From: Bradyrhizobium nitroreducens
GTDB lineage: Bacteria > Pseudomonadota > Alphaproteobacteria > Rhizobiales > Xanthobacteraceae
Direction: 5' to 3'
DNA length: 64,000 bases
NCBI RefSeq assembly: GCF_002776695.1
Contig: NZ_LFJC01000003.1
Span: 1,624,342-1,688,341, forward strand
Shown: positions 55,550 through 63,785 of the stretch, piece after piece
How the letters are laid out: the number at the start of each line of letters is the position of its first letter
Position numbering within the stretch: position 1 is the stretch's first letter
Made by a program: the position numbers and the translations under genes
The notes under the pieces: generated by a model
The model's input: only the letters and a program-made list of their open reading frames with translations
The model's database searches: none
Told to the model about the DNA's origin: nothing

Positions 55550-56692
55550 ATGACCGAACGTATCCAGGAATTCCTGCGCAACCGCCGCCAGGATGGCCTC
55601 GACACCGAGCCTTGCCTCGTCGTCGACCTCGAGGTCGTGCGCGACAATTATCAGAGCTTCGCCAAGGCGCTGCCCGACAGCCGCGTGTTCTATGCCGTGA
55701 AGGCGAACCCGGCGCCGGAAGTGCTGGCGCTGCTGGCGTCCATGGGCTCCTGTTTCGACACCGCGACCGTCGCCGAGATCGAGATGGCGCTGGCCGCCGG
55801 TGCGACGCCCGACCGCATCTCCTTCGGCAACACGATCAAGAAGGAGCGCGACATCGCGCGCGCCTTCGCGCTCGGCATCCGGCTGTTCGCGGTCGACTGC
55901 GCCGCCGAGGTCGAGAAGGTCGCCCGTGCCGCTCCCGGCGCGAAGGTGTTCTGCCGCATCCTCTATGACTGCGCCGGCGCCGAATGGCCGCTATCGCGCA
56001 AGTTCGGCTGCGACCCGGAGATGGCGGTCGAGGTGCTCGACCTCGCCAAGCGCCTCCGGCTGGAGCCGTGCGGCATCTCGTTCCATGTCGGCTCGCAGCA
56101 GCGCAAGGTGAAGGCGTGGGACCGTGCGCTGGCGATGGCCTCGCAGGTGTTCCGCGACTGCGCCGAGCGCGGCATCAACCTGACCATGGTCAACATGGGC
56201 GGCGGCTTTCCGACCAAGTACCTGAAGGACGTGCCGCCGGTCGTGACCTACGGCCGCTCGATCTTCCGCGCGCTGCGCAAGCACTTCGGCAACCAGATTC
56301 CGGAGACCATCATCGAGCCGGGCCGCGGCATGGTGGGCAATGCCGGCATCATCGAATCCGAGGTCGTGCTCATCTCGAAGAAGAGCGACGAGGACGAGGT
56401 ACGCTGGGTGTACCTGGACATCGGCAAGTTCGGCGGTCTCGCCGAGACCATGGACGAGTCGATCCGTTACGCCATCCGCACCCGTCACGACGGCGCGGAC
56501 ATGACCCCGTGCGTGCTCGCCGGCCCGACCTGCGACAGCGCCGACGTGCTGTACGAGAAGAACCCGTATCCGCTTCCCGTGACGCTGGAGATCGGTGACA
56601 AGGTTCTGATCGAAGGCACCGGGGCCTACACGTCGACCTACTCGTCGGTGGCCTTCAACGGCATCCCGCCGCTGAAGACCTACCACATCTGA
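55550..56692 (+). CDS. Ornithine/lysine decarboxylase, fold-type III PLP enzyme
   Basis: A 380-residue PLP-dependent decarboxylase of the alanine-racemase fold (eukaryotic-like ODC group), making putrescine from ornithine and possibly cadaverine from lysine. K51 in FYAVKANPAPEVL binds PLP; GISFHVGSQQRKV and IIEPGRGMVGNAGII hold the phosphate and Glu contacts; C328 in LAGPTCDSADVLY is the catalytic cysteine; GAYTSTYSSVAFNGI closes the domain. The ATG at 55550 follows GGGAGAG by 5 bases. With homospermidine synthase downstream it forms a polyamine pathway. Ornithine is the likelier substrate. Confidence 0.93.
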   Translation: MTERIQEFLRNRRQDGLDTEPCLVVDLEVVRDNYQSFAKALPDSRVFYAVKANPAPEVLALLASMGSCFDTATVAEIEMALAAGATPDRISFGNTIKKERDIARAFALGIRLFAVDCAAEVEKVARAAPGAKVFCRILYDCAGAEWPLSRKFGCDPEMAVEVLDLAKRLRLEPCGISFHVGSQQRKVKAWDRALAMASQVFRDCAERGINLTMVNMGGGFPTKYLKDVPPVVTYGRSIFRALRKHFGNQIPETIIEPGRGMVGNAGIIESEVVLISKKSDEDEVRWVYLDIGKFGGLAETMDESIRYAIRTRHDGADMTPCVLAGPTCDSADVLYEKNPYPLPVTLEIGDKVLIEGTGAYTSTYSSVAFNGIPPLKTYHI

Positions 56693-56725
56693 TCCGCCTC
56701 TCGTTTCCAGAGGCCTGACGAACCC

Positions 56726-56747
56726 GGGAGCCGGCTTGCCGGCTCCC
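56726..56747 (+). terminator. Hairpin, possible terminator or attenuator after the decarboxylase
   Basis: A perfect nine-pair stem GGGAGCCGG-CTTG-CCGGCTCCC begins 33 bases after the stop. It is followed by only TTC, not a real T-run, so termination may be partial. Confidence 0.6.
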
Positions 56748-56826
56748 TTCCCAACATCTCGATGTCTGACGACGCCTTGAACAGGCGTGCCTTGCGCACG
56801 CCGGTTCAAGCGGGGACTGATGCGCC

Positions 56827-57414
56827 ATGACTGCTTTTCGGAAGCCACAGATCGCCCTCACCTCGAAAGCCGCTCTGTTCGTGATCCGTGCGGAGCGTGC
56901 TGCCGACGCCGTCGCCCGTGAAGCGCTGCTGGATGCCAGCTTCGGCGAAGACCGCCATGGCCGCACCTGCCAGCGCCTGCGCGACGGACGTGCGCCTGCC
57001 GCAGGCCTTGCCCTGTCGGCCGTGCGCGAGGGCAAGCTCGTGGGAACCGTGCGGCTGTGGCACGTCAGCGCCGGAGGCAGGCCCGCCCTGGTCCTCGGAC
57101 CACTGGCGGTGGACCCTGCCTGCCGCGAGCTCGGGATCGGCGCCGCGCTGATGCAACAAGCGCTGGCCGCCGCCCGGGCGCGCGGGCATGGCGCCGTGAT
57201 CCTGCTCGGCGATGCCCCCTATTACGCCCGGTTCGGCTTCTCGGCGGAGAAGACCGGCACATTGACGCTGCCCGGCCCGTTCGAGCGCGACCGCCTGCTG
57301 GCGGTTGAATTCCAGGCGGGCGTGCTGGATGGCGCCTGTGGGATGATCGTCCCAACCGGCGCGGCCCTGTCCAAACGGAGGGTAGTTCGCCCCCTCGAGG
57401 CGCACGCGGCCTAA
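56827..57414 (+). CDS. GNAT-family N-acetyltransferase
   Basis: A 195-residue acyltransferase resembling the YhbS-type GNAT group: PLAVDPACRELGIGAALMQQ is motif A, with the R/Q-x-x-G-x-G/A acetyl-CoA loop, followed by GHGAVILLGDAPYYARFGF, a Y-x-x-F-G-F signature. The N-terminal half contains REALLDASFGEDRHGRT and CQRLRDG. It sits between decarboxylase and RidA genes on the same strand; acetylation of polyamines is tempting but the YhbS-like group is not known for it. The ATG at 56827 follows GGGGACTGATGCGCC. Confidence 0.9.
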   Translation: MTAFRKPQIALTSKAALFVIRAERAADAVAREALLDASFGEDRHGRTCQRLRDGRAPAAGLALSAVREGKLVGTVRLWHVSAGGRPALVLGPLAVDPACRELGIGAALMQQALAAARARGHGAVILLGDAPYYARFGFSAEKTGTLTLPGPFERDRLLAVEFQAGVLDGACGMIVPTGAALSKRRVVRPLEAHAA

Positions 57415-57547
57415 GACATCGCCATGATGGCGACGACCGGAGCCGCGCCCGCGGCGACGGTCGGCTGCGGCCGTTGCTTTGGGGTTGCACCGCACCCGGA
57501 AACGCCCTTTAACCCCACGAAATTCCCGTTCAGTCGAGGCCCAAACC

Positions 57548-57937
57548 ATGTCCCGTCGCCTGATCTCCACCGGCTCTCCGCTCGAGAAGACCGTCGGCTA
57601 CAGCCGCGCCGTGATCGACGGCGACTTCGCCTTCGTCGCGGGAACCACCGGCTATGACTACACCACGATGACCATGCCGGCCGACGTCACGAGCCAGTCA
57701 CGCAACTGCTTCAAGACCATCGCGGCCGCCCTGAAGGAGGGCGGATTCGAGATGGCCGACATCGTCCGTGCGACCTATTACGTCACCGACACGAGTTACA
57801 TCGACGCCCACTTCGCCGTCTGCGGCGAGGTTCTCGGCGACATCAGGCCGGCCGCGACCTTGCTGGTCGTCAGCGCCCTCGCCAAGCCCGAGATGAAGGT
57901 CGAGATCGAAGTCACCGCCAAGCGCCGCAGCGTCTGA
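57548..57937 (+). CDS. RidA/YjgF/UK114 family protein
   Basis: A 129-residue protein of the Rid family, trimeric enzymes that hydrolyse reactive enamine/imine intermediates. Blocks are VIDGDFAFVAGTTGYDYTTM, CFKTIAAALKEGGFEMADIV, RATYYVTDTSYI and, at the end, RPAATLLVVSALAKPEMKVE. The Arg of the RidA active site corresponds to the R in DIRPAATLL, so hydrolase activity is plausible. The ATG at 57548 starts MSRRLISTGSPLE. The gene is 64 bases before homospermidine synthase on the same strand. Confidence 0.92.
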   Translation: MSRRLISTGSPLEKTVGYSRAVIDGDFAFVAGTTGYDYTTMTMPADVTSQSRNCFKTIAAALKEGGFEMADIVRATYYVTDTSYIDAHFAVCGEVLGDIRPAATLLVVSALAKPEMKVEIEVTAKRRSV

Positions 57938-58001
57938 CGAGCGCCGCAGCGCCAGATCCACCCACCCTTTGCCTGCCAGCCCGTTCCGGAGAAACCATCC
58001 C

Positions 58002-59444
58002 ATGAGCCCTCCCTCGCAGATTTACGCGAAAATCACCGGTCCCATCGTCATGGTCGGTTTCGGCTCCATCGGCAAAGGCACGCTGCCGCTGATCGAGCGG
58101 CATCTCGACTACGACAAGTCGCGCGTCACCGTGATCGATCCCAAGGACGAGGGCCGCAAGGCGCATTGCGAGAAGCACAATGTCCGCTTCATCCAGAAGG
58201 CCGTGACCAGGGACAATTATCGCGAATTGCTGTCCCCGCTGCTCACCGAAGGCGGCGGCCAGGGTTTTTGCGTCAATCTCTCGGTCGACACCGGCTCCAC
58301 CGACATCATGGAGCTCTGCAACGAGCTCGGCGCGCTCTATATCGACACCGTCAACGAGCCCTGGCTCGGCTTCTATTTCGATTCCTCGAAGGGCCCGGAA
58401 GCGCGCTCCAACTACGCCCTGCGCGAAGTGACGCTGGCCGCCAAGAAGGCGCGCCCGGCGGGCTCGACCACGGCCGTCTCCTGCTGCGGCGCCAATCCCG
58501 GCATGGTCTCCTTCTTCGTCAAGCAGGCGCTGCTCAACGTCGCCGCAGACCTGAAGCTCAATGCCCCCAAGCCGAAGACGAGAGCCGAATGGGCGGATTT
58601 GATGCGGCAGGCCGGCATCAAGGGCATCCACATCGCCGAGCGCGACACCCAGCGCTCCAAGAAGCCGAAAGAGCCCGACGTCTTCGTCAACACCTGGTCG
58701 GTGGAAGGTTTCCTCTCGGAGGGGATGCAGCCGTCGGAGCTCGGCTGGGGCACCCATGAGAAATGGATGCCCGAGAATGCGCATACCCACGAAGCCGGCT
58801 GCGGCGCCGCCATCTATCTGATGCAGCCTGGCGCCAATACGCGCGTGCGCACCTGGTGCCCGACCCGCGGCGCGCAATACGGCTTCCTCGTCACCCACAA
58901 CGAGTCGATCTCGATCGCCGATTACTTCACGGTACGTGATGCTTCGGGTAACGCAATCTACCGGCCGACCTGCCACTACGCCTATCACCCGGCCGACGAC
59001 GCCGTGCTGTCGCTGCATGAGCTGTTCGGCCGCGCCGGCAAGATGCAGGAAAAGCACCACATTCTCGAAGAGGACGAAATCGTCGACGGCATCGACGAGC
59101 TCGGCGTGCTGCTGTTCGGCCACGACAACAATGCGTACTGGTACGGCTCGCAGCTATCCATCGAAGAGACCCGCGAACTCGCCCCCTACCAGAACGCCAC
59201 CGCCCTGCAGGTGACCTCCGCCGTGCTCGGCGGCATGGTATGGGCGCTGGAAAACCCGAACGAAGGCATCGTCGAAGCCGACGAGATGGATTTCGAGCGC
59301 CTGCTGGAAATCCAGCTGCCGTATCTGGGCCCGGTCAAGGGCTTCTACACCGACTGGACGCCGCTGACGGATCGCCCGGGACTGTTTCCGGAGGACATCG
59401 ACACGTCTGATCCGTGGCAGTTCAGGAATATTTTGGTGCGGTGA
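58002..59444 (+). CDS. hss: Homospermidine synthase
   Basis: A 480-residue NAD-dependent enzyme that joins two putrescines, or putrescine and spermidine, into homospermidine, a polyamine typical of rhizobia. The Rossmann start is IVMVGFGSIGKGTLPLIERH; other conserved blocks are YIDTVNEPWLGFYFD, TAVSCCGANPGMVSFFVKQA and EAGCGAAIYLMQPGAN. The length is that of the Blastochloris enzyme. The ATG at 58002 follows CGGAGAAACC; an in-frame TTG at 57969 is rejected. Its substrate is supplied by the decarboxylase encoded 2.4 kb upstream on the same strand. Confidence 0.96.
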   Translation: MSPPSQIYAKITGPIVMVGFGSIGKGTLPLIERHLDYDKSRVTVIDPKDEGRKAHCEKHNVRFIQKAVTRDNYRELLSPLLTEGGGQGFCVNLSVDTGSTDIMELCNELGALYIDTVNEPWLGFYFDSSKGPEARSNYALREVTLAAKKARPAGSTTAVSCCGANPGMVSFFVKQALLNVAADLKLNAPKPKTRAEWADLMRQAGIKGIHIAERDTQRSKKPKEPDVFVNTWSVEGFLSEGMQPSELGWGTHEKWMPENAHTHEAGCGAAIYLMQPGANTRVRTWCPTRGAQYGFLVTHNESISIADYFTVRDASGNAIYRPTCHYAYHPADDAVLSLHELFGRAGKMQEKHHILEEDEIVDGIDELGVLLFGHDNNAYWYGSQLSIEETRELAPYQNATALQVTSAVLGGMVWALENPNEGIVEADEMDFERLLEIQLPYLGPVKGFYTDWTPLTDRPGLFPEDIDTSDPWQFRNILVR

Positions 59445-59464
59445 GGCGCGCGTCTCTCCGCCCA

Positions 59465-59596
59465 TCATTCCGGGGCGCGCCGTCTCATTCCGCTGTCATG
59501 CCCCGGCTTGACCGGGGCATCCAGTACGCCGCGACGTCTCCGTATCCACGCATGGTCTCTGGAATACTGGATTCCCCCGCCCTCGCGGGGAATGAC
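59465..59596. repeat. Nested dispersed repeats (family A fragment plus family E-like)
   Basis: It begins TCATTCCGGGGCGCGCC, breaks off, and is followed by a second element TGTCATGCCCCGGCTTGACC ... CTCGCGGGGAATGACC with inner CCGGGGCATCCAGTA / TACTGGATTCC. It looks like one repeat inserted into another. Confidence 0.75.
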
Positions 59597-59616
59597 CCCG
59601 AGGACGCGGCGGCCGC

Positions 59617-59949
59617 CTACTTCTTTTCGATCGGCGGCGCGATTTTCTCGGCCGGAGCCGGCGGCAAGGCCGGCTTGGTCGCCGCGCCCTGCGTCTGAGA
59701 ATCCGGACGCGCCGGCTCCGGGGCCGGCGTGGTGGGCCGGTCGCCGCCGGGCTTGGCCTCGGCCGGCACCTTGCTCTGATCATTGGACGGCGTGCCTTGG
59801 AGCGGCGGCGTTGCCTGCGCCAGTTCCATCCGGCTCTCGGCGCGGATTTGTGCCAGCGACATCACCGACACCACAACGCCTGCCGCGAACAGCACACCGG
59901 CAATCGTCAGGTCGAGCTTCAGGTTTCGCTTATCGTTCTGGCCGGGCAT
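59617..59949 (-). CDS. Small membrane-anchored Pro/Ala-rich protein
   Basis: A 110-residue protein of unknown function. One membrane helix at about 12-33 (LDLTIAGVLFAAGVVVSVMS) is followed by a periplasmic tail rich in Pro, Ala, Lys and Gln (about 40-110). The ATG at 59949 (MPGQNDKRN) is the first with a normal N-terminus in this frame; the frame itself runs far upstream but there it is only the shadow of mgtC-type coding. It resembles the many anchored linker proteins of rhizobia. Confidence 0.65.
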   Translation of the reverse strand: MPGQNDKRNLKLDLTIAGVLFAAGVVVSVMSLAQIRAESRMELAQATPPLQGTPSNDQSKVPAEAKPGGDRPTTPAPEPARPDSQTQGAATKPALPPAPAEKIAPPIEKK

Positions 59950-60050
59950 GTCGATCACCGCCTTTGTCCGCGGGATCAACGAAATGAGAGGGCACGGGTT
60001 CCGCAACCGAATGGGCGGGAACCAGCCCTTCACGCGCCAAAACGACGCGC

Positions 60051-60767
60051 TTACTCCGTGGTGCTGGCTTCCCAGGTGGCGTGGCGCACGCCCGGCAGAT
60101 GCTGCAGATCCGTCGCGACCGCGTTCAGCTCGTTCGGATCGACCGCCGTCGCGACCAGCTTGGCGACGATCTCCATGATATCCTCGCCGATCTCGACCGC
60201 CTCGATATCCGCCACCGGATAGTTCGCCGCTTCGAGCTTGTCGACGAGGCGGTCGCGCATATCGGGCAGAGCGTCGGTGGCCACCGCCAGCTTGAAGTAG
60301 TAGGTCGCCTCCAGCGCCTTCTCGTTCAGCGGGATGCGGTTGATGGCGTTGACCAGCGGGCGCAGCATGGTGTTGCCGGCGATGACGAAGACGGTCAGCG
60401 CGACCGCCTGCGCGACCATGTCGGCGCCGGCGCAGGAGCCGACCGCGGCCGAGGCCCACAGTGTCGCCGCGGTGTTGAGCCCGCGCACGTCCATGCCCTG
60501 CTTCATGATGACGCCGGCCCCTAAGAAGCCGATGCCGGAGACGACGTAGGAGATCACACGCACGGCGCCGTCGGCACCGGTCAGATGCATGGCGAGATCC
60601 ACGAAGGCGGCAGCACCGACCGCAACCAGCACATTGGTGCGCAGGCCCGCGGTGCGCTGGCGGTACTGCCGCTCTGCGCCGATCAGCGTGCCCAGCACGA
60701 AAGCCGTGATCAGGCTGACCAGCGTGTCGGCGAAGTCGGCGAACTGGAAGGTCGTTAGAAATCGCAT
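60051..60767 (-). CDS. MgtC/SapB-family membrane protein
   Basis: A 238-residue protein with about five membrane segments in the first 140 residues and a C-terminal soluble ACT-like domain (about 150-235). Family blocks are GTLIGAERQYRQRTAGLRTN, SYVVSGIGFLGAGVIMKQGM and GLNTAATLWASAAVGSCAGA. MgtC proteins help growth at low magnesium and modulate other transporters or ATP synthase rather than carry Mg2+ themselves. The start ATG at 60767 lies 30 bases after the WD40-like gene, so it may be the last gene of the zinc-related operon. Confidence 0.92.
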   Translation of the reverse strand: MRFLTTFQFADFADTLVSLITAFVLGTLIGAERQYRQRTAGLRTNVLVAVGAAAFVDLAMHLTGADGAVRVISYVVSGIGFLGAGVIMKQGMDVRGLNTAATLWASAAVGSCAGADMVAQAVALTVFVIAGNTMLRPLVNAINRIPLNEKALEATYYFKLAVATDALPDMRDRLVDKLEAANYPVADIEAVEIGEDIMEIVAKLVATAVDPNELNAVATDLQHLPGVRHATWEASTTE

Positions 60768-60797
60768 GGTCCCCTATACGGCCGGAACCATGACAGA

Positions 60798-61820
60798 TCA
60801 AAGCTCGAGCAGGCCGCCGTCGCCATTTTCGTCGGCAAAAGCCAGCAGCGTCCCCTTCGCATTCCAGCCGATCGCGGCGACGGGGGGCGTGCCGTTGCGG
60901 CGGACCAGGATCTCCGCACCATCCTCCAGCCGCACCATCAGCACGGTGCCGTCGCTGTAGCCGGCGGCGAGGATGTCGTTCTTCGGATGGCAGGCGACGA
61001 CCGCCACGCGCGCCTGCAGCGGCGCGAGCATCGCGGGCTCCTTGCCCATCGGACCGTCCTTGCTGCCGAACGGCCAGATGATGACGGTGTCGGCGCCCGA
61101 GGTCGCCAAGCCCTTGCCGCCCGCGCTCCAGGACATCGAACGGACGCGGCCGGGATAGCCGGTCATGCGCATGTGCCTGTTGTCGGCGAGCCGCCAGCCG
61201 TGCAGCGCCGGCTCGTGCATCGCGGTGACCAGGAATTTGTTGTCGGGGCTGAAGGTGACGGCGTGATGCGAGCCGGCCCAGGGCAGGAACTCGGCTGACC
61301 CTTCCATGTTCGGAAACCACAGCGTCGCGCCATTGTAATGCGCGATCGCAAGCCGCAGGCCCTTCGGCGCGAAAGCAAGCCCGCCGACGGTCGAGGGCAC
61401 CTCGAGCGACTTCTCCTCGGCCTTGCCACTCTTGACCGTCGCGGTCTTGCCGGCGGACCAGGCGAACGCGCCGCCGTCGGCCTGCAGCGCCACCGCGTCG
61501 ATCCAGCGCCGCTTGGGATCGGTGGCGAGCAGCGTCACCTCGCCCTTGGCATCGAGCGAGACGACCTTGCCGTCGTCGCCGCCCATCAGGATGCGTTTGC
61601 CGTCGGAGGCCGTGGAGAGAATGCCGCCGCTGTGAACGGCGACATTGGTGATCTCACCCTTGGCATCGACGAAGGCGACGTTCTCCTCGCCGCCGACGAA
61701 AGCGGCGCGGTCGCCCAGGAAGTGCACCGCGGTCACGCCCATGCCGAGCGCAACAGGCTTGACGCGGTCGGTGACGGAGACGATCGAGGCGGAATCGGGG
61801 GCGGGCGTAAACTCTTTCAT
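60798..61820 (-). CDS. WD40-like beta-propeller protein
   Basis: A 340-residue soluble repeat protein. Several blade-like units of about 40 residues are seen, such as HHAVTFSPDNKFLVTAMHEP, VRSMSWSAGGKGLATSGADT, VAVVACHPKNDILAAGYSDG and VAAIGWNAKGTLLAFADENG. No signal peptide, so it is probably cytoplasmic. Its ATG at 61820 overlaps the stop of the COG0523 GTPase gene by one base (TGATG), so the two are translated together. WD40 proteins are often scaffolds; the pairing with a metal chaperone suggests a partner role, not yet known. Confidence 0.85.
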   Translation of the reverse strand: MKEFTPAPDSASIVSVTDRVKPVALGMGVTAVHFLGDRAAFVGGEENVAFVDAKGEITNVAVHSGGILSTASDGKRILMGGDDGKVVSLDAKGEVTLLATDPKRRWIDAVALQADGGAFAWSAGKTATVKSGKAEEKSLEVPSTVGGLAFAPKGLRLAIAHYNGATLWFPNMEGSAEFLPWAGSHHAVTFSPDNKFLVTAMHEPALHGWRLADNRHMRMTGYPGRVRSMSWSAGGKGLATSGADTVIIWPFGSKDGPMGKEPAMLAPLQARVAVVACHPKNDILAAGYSDGTVLMVRLEDGAEILVRRNGTPPVAAIGWNAKGTLLAFADENGDGGLLEL

Positions 61821-62860
61821 CACGAGACGATGCAGCTCTCGAAACCCTTGCGGATCGCCTCCTCGGGCAATTCGCGGCCGATGAAGACGAGGCGGCTCTC
61901 GCGCTTCTCGCCCTCCTTCCACTTCCGCTGGTGGTTGCCCTCCAGCATCATGTGGACGCCCTGGAAGACGTAGCGGTCGTCGTCGTCGTGGAAGGCGAGG
62001 ATACCCTTGGAGCGCAGGATCTTGCCGCCCTCGACCTGCACCAGATTCTGCAGCCAGGGCATGAACACGTTGGGATCGAGCGGCTTGTCGGTCTTGAGCG
62101 ACAGCGACTGCATGTCCTCGTCGTGATAGTGCTTCAGGCCGTGGCCGTGATCATGGTGATGATCGTGGCCGTGGTGGTGATGATCATGGTCGTGGTCATG
62201 ATCGTCGGCCTCCAGGAAATCCGGCTCGATGTCGAGGATGCGGTCGAGGTCGAACGCGCCGCGATCGAGCACGTCGGCCAGCGCCACCGAGCAGCGCTCG
62301 GTGCGATGGAGTTTCGCATAGGGGTTGATGGCGCGAATGCGGGCCTCGACCTCGGCGAGCTCGCCCTTGCTCACGAGATCGGTCTTGTTCAGCACGATGA
62401 CGTCGGCGAAGGCGATCTGGTTCTTGGCCTCGGGCGCATCCTTGAGCCGGTCGGACAGCCATTTGGCGTCGGCAACCGTAACCACCGCGTCTAACCGCGC
62501 GTTCTTCTGCACGTCCTCGTCGACGAAGAAGGTCTGGGCGACCGGCGCGGGATCGGCAAGGCCGGTGGTCTCGACGATGATGGCGTCGAACTTGCCCTTG
62601 CGCTTCATCAACCCGTCCATGATGCGCACGAGGTCGCCGCGCACCGTGCAGCAGATGCAGCCGTTGTTCATCTCGAACACTTCCTCATCGGCGCCGATGA
62701 TGAGGTCGTTGTCGATGCCGATCTCGCCGAACTCGTTGACGATGACGGCGTATTTCTTGCCGTGGTTTTCCGACAGGATGCGGTTCAAGAGCGTGGTCTT
62801 GCCGGCGCCGAGATAGCCGGTCAGGACGGTCACGGGAATTTTCTGGGAGGTCTCAGACAT
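61820..62860 (-). CDS. COG0523 (CobW/ZigA-like) GTPase, probable zinc metallochaperone
   Basis: A 346-residue G3E-family P-loop GTPase. Walker A is TGYLGAGKTTLLN, the metal site is GCICC (NNGCICCTVRGDL) and the base-recognition motif is LNKTDL. A His/Asp-rich stretch of about 30 residues (near 215-245) precedes the CobW C-terminal domain. Family members insert or reserve Zn2+ or other metals for client proteins. The ATG at 62860 (MSETSQKIPV) has GGAG 7 bases before it. It lies 55 bases after the binding-protein gene and is coupled to the WD40-like gene, which places it in a zinc-type operon. Confidence 0.92.
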   Translation of the reverse strand: MSETSQKIPVTVLTGYLGAGKTTLLNRILSENHGKKYAVIVNEFGEIGIDNDLIIGADEEVFEMNNGCICCTVRGDLVRIMDGLMKRKGKFDAIIVETTGLADPAPVAQTFFVDEDVQKNARLDAVVTVADAKWLSDRLKDAPEAKNQIAFADVIVLNKTDLVSKGELAEVEARIRAINPYAKLHRTERCSVALADVLDRGAFDLDRILDIEPDFLEADDHDHDHDHHHHGHDHHHDHGHGLKHYHDEDMQSLSLKTDKPLDPNVFMPWLQNLVQVEGGKILRSKGILAFHDDDDRYVFQGVHMMLEGNHQRKWKEGEKRESRLVFIGRELPEEAIRKGFESCIVS

Positions 62861-62915
62861 AACAACTCCGGCTTCGGGCTTTTCCGCGCGACGCGAGGCG
62901 GGGTGGCCCCCTGCC

Positions 62916-63785
62916 CTAATGGTCAAGCGCGCTGGTCAGGGCCTTTATATTGTGCCTGACCATATCAATGTAAGTGGGTGCAAGCCCCTTTTCGCCGGTC
63001 AAACCGTCCGAAATCAGGGTCCCGCCGACTTTTGAGCCGGTCTCTGCTGCGATCCGCCGGATCAGCCGGTCGTCGCTGATATTCTCCAGGAATACGGCCG
63101 GGATTTTCTGGGCCTTGATCTGGCCGATGATGGCCGCAATGTCGCGTGCGCTCGGCTCGGTTTCGGTGGAGACGCCCAGGGGGGCGATGAACCGGATACC
63201 GTACTCGGCGGAAAAATAGCCGAAGGCGTCGTGTGTCGAGATCACCTTCCGCCGGTCCGGCGGAATCCTGGCCACGGCCTCGCGGACCTCGCGGTCGAGC
63301 GTTTCGAGCTTTTCCAGATAGGCCTGGGCCTGGGCACCGAAGAACGCCGCGTCATCCGGATTGGCGGCAGCGAGCGCCTTGGCGATATCAGCCACATAGA
63401 TTTTGGCGTTGGGGATGGACTGCCAGGCGTGCGGATCGGCGACCGAGCCAAGCTTGAGCGGCGCGATGCCGGCGCTGGCGGTGACGACGATTGCCTTGCT
63501 GCCGGCAGACTGCACGAGGCGCGGCATCCAGCCCTCCAGCCCAAGCCCGTTGACGATGACGAGCTTCGCCTCCGCGACCCGCTTCGCATCGCCAGGCGCC
63601 GGCGTGTAGACATGCACGTCGCTGTCGGGGCCGACCAGCGTCGTGACGTTGACCCGGTCGCCGCCGACATTGCGGACGAAATCGCCGAGGATCGAGAAGC
63701 TCGCGACCACATTGAGCCGCTCGGCCGCGTGCAGTGGCGAGGCGATCAGCAGGAGCACGCAAAGCAGGAGCCGCCGCATCGTCAC
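62916..63785 (-). CDS. Metal ABC transporter substrate-binding protein (ZnuA/TroA-like)
   Basis: A 289-residue periplasmic protein of the cluster A-I metal-binding family. A signal peptide (about 1-20) precedes RLNVVASFSILGDFVRNVGG. Metal ligands by position are the His in DVHVYTPAPGDA, the His in VADPHAWQSIPN, the His in STHDAFGYFSAEYGI and an Asp in ISDGLTGEKG. His rather than Glu at the third site favours zinc (ZnuA/TroA type) over manganese. There is no His-rich loop. The start is a GTG at 63785 overlapping the permease stop by four bases (GTGA). Confidence 0.92.
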   Translation of the reverse strand: MTMRRLLLCVLLLIASPLHAAERLNVVASFSILGDFVRNVGGDRVNVTTLVGPDSDVHVYTPAPGDAKRVAEAKLVIVNGLGLEGWMPRLVQSAGSKAIVVTASAGIAPLKLGSVADPHAWQSIPNAKIYVADIAKALAAANPDDAAFFGAQAQAYLEKLETLDREVREAVARIPPDRRKVISTHDAFGYFSAEYGIRFIAPLGVSTETEPSARDIAAIIGQIKAQKIPAVFLENISDDRLIRRIAAETGSKVGGTLISDGLTGEKGLAPTYIDMVRHNIKALTSALDH

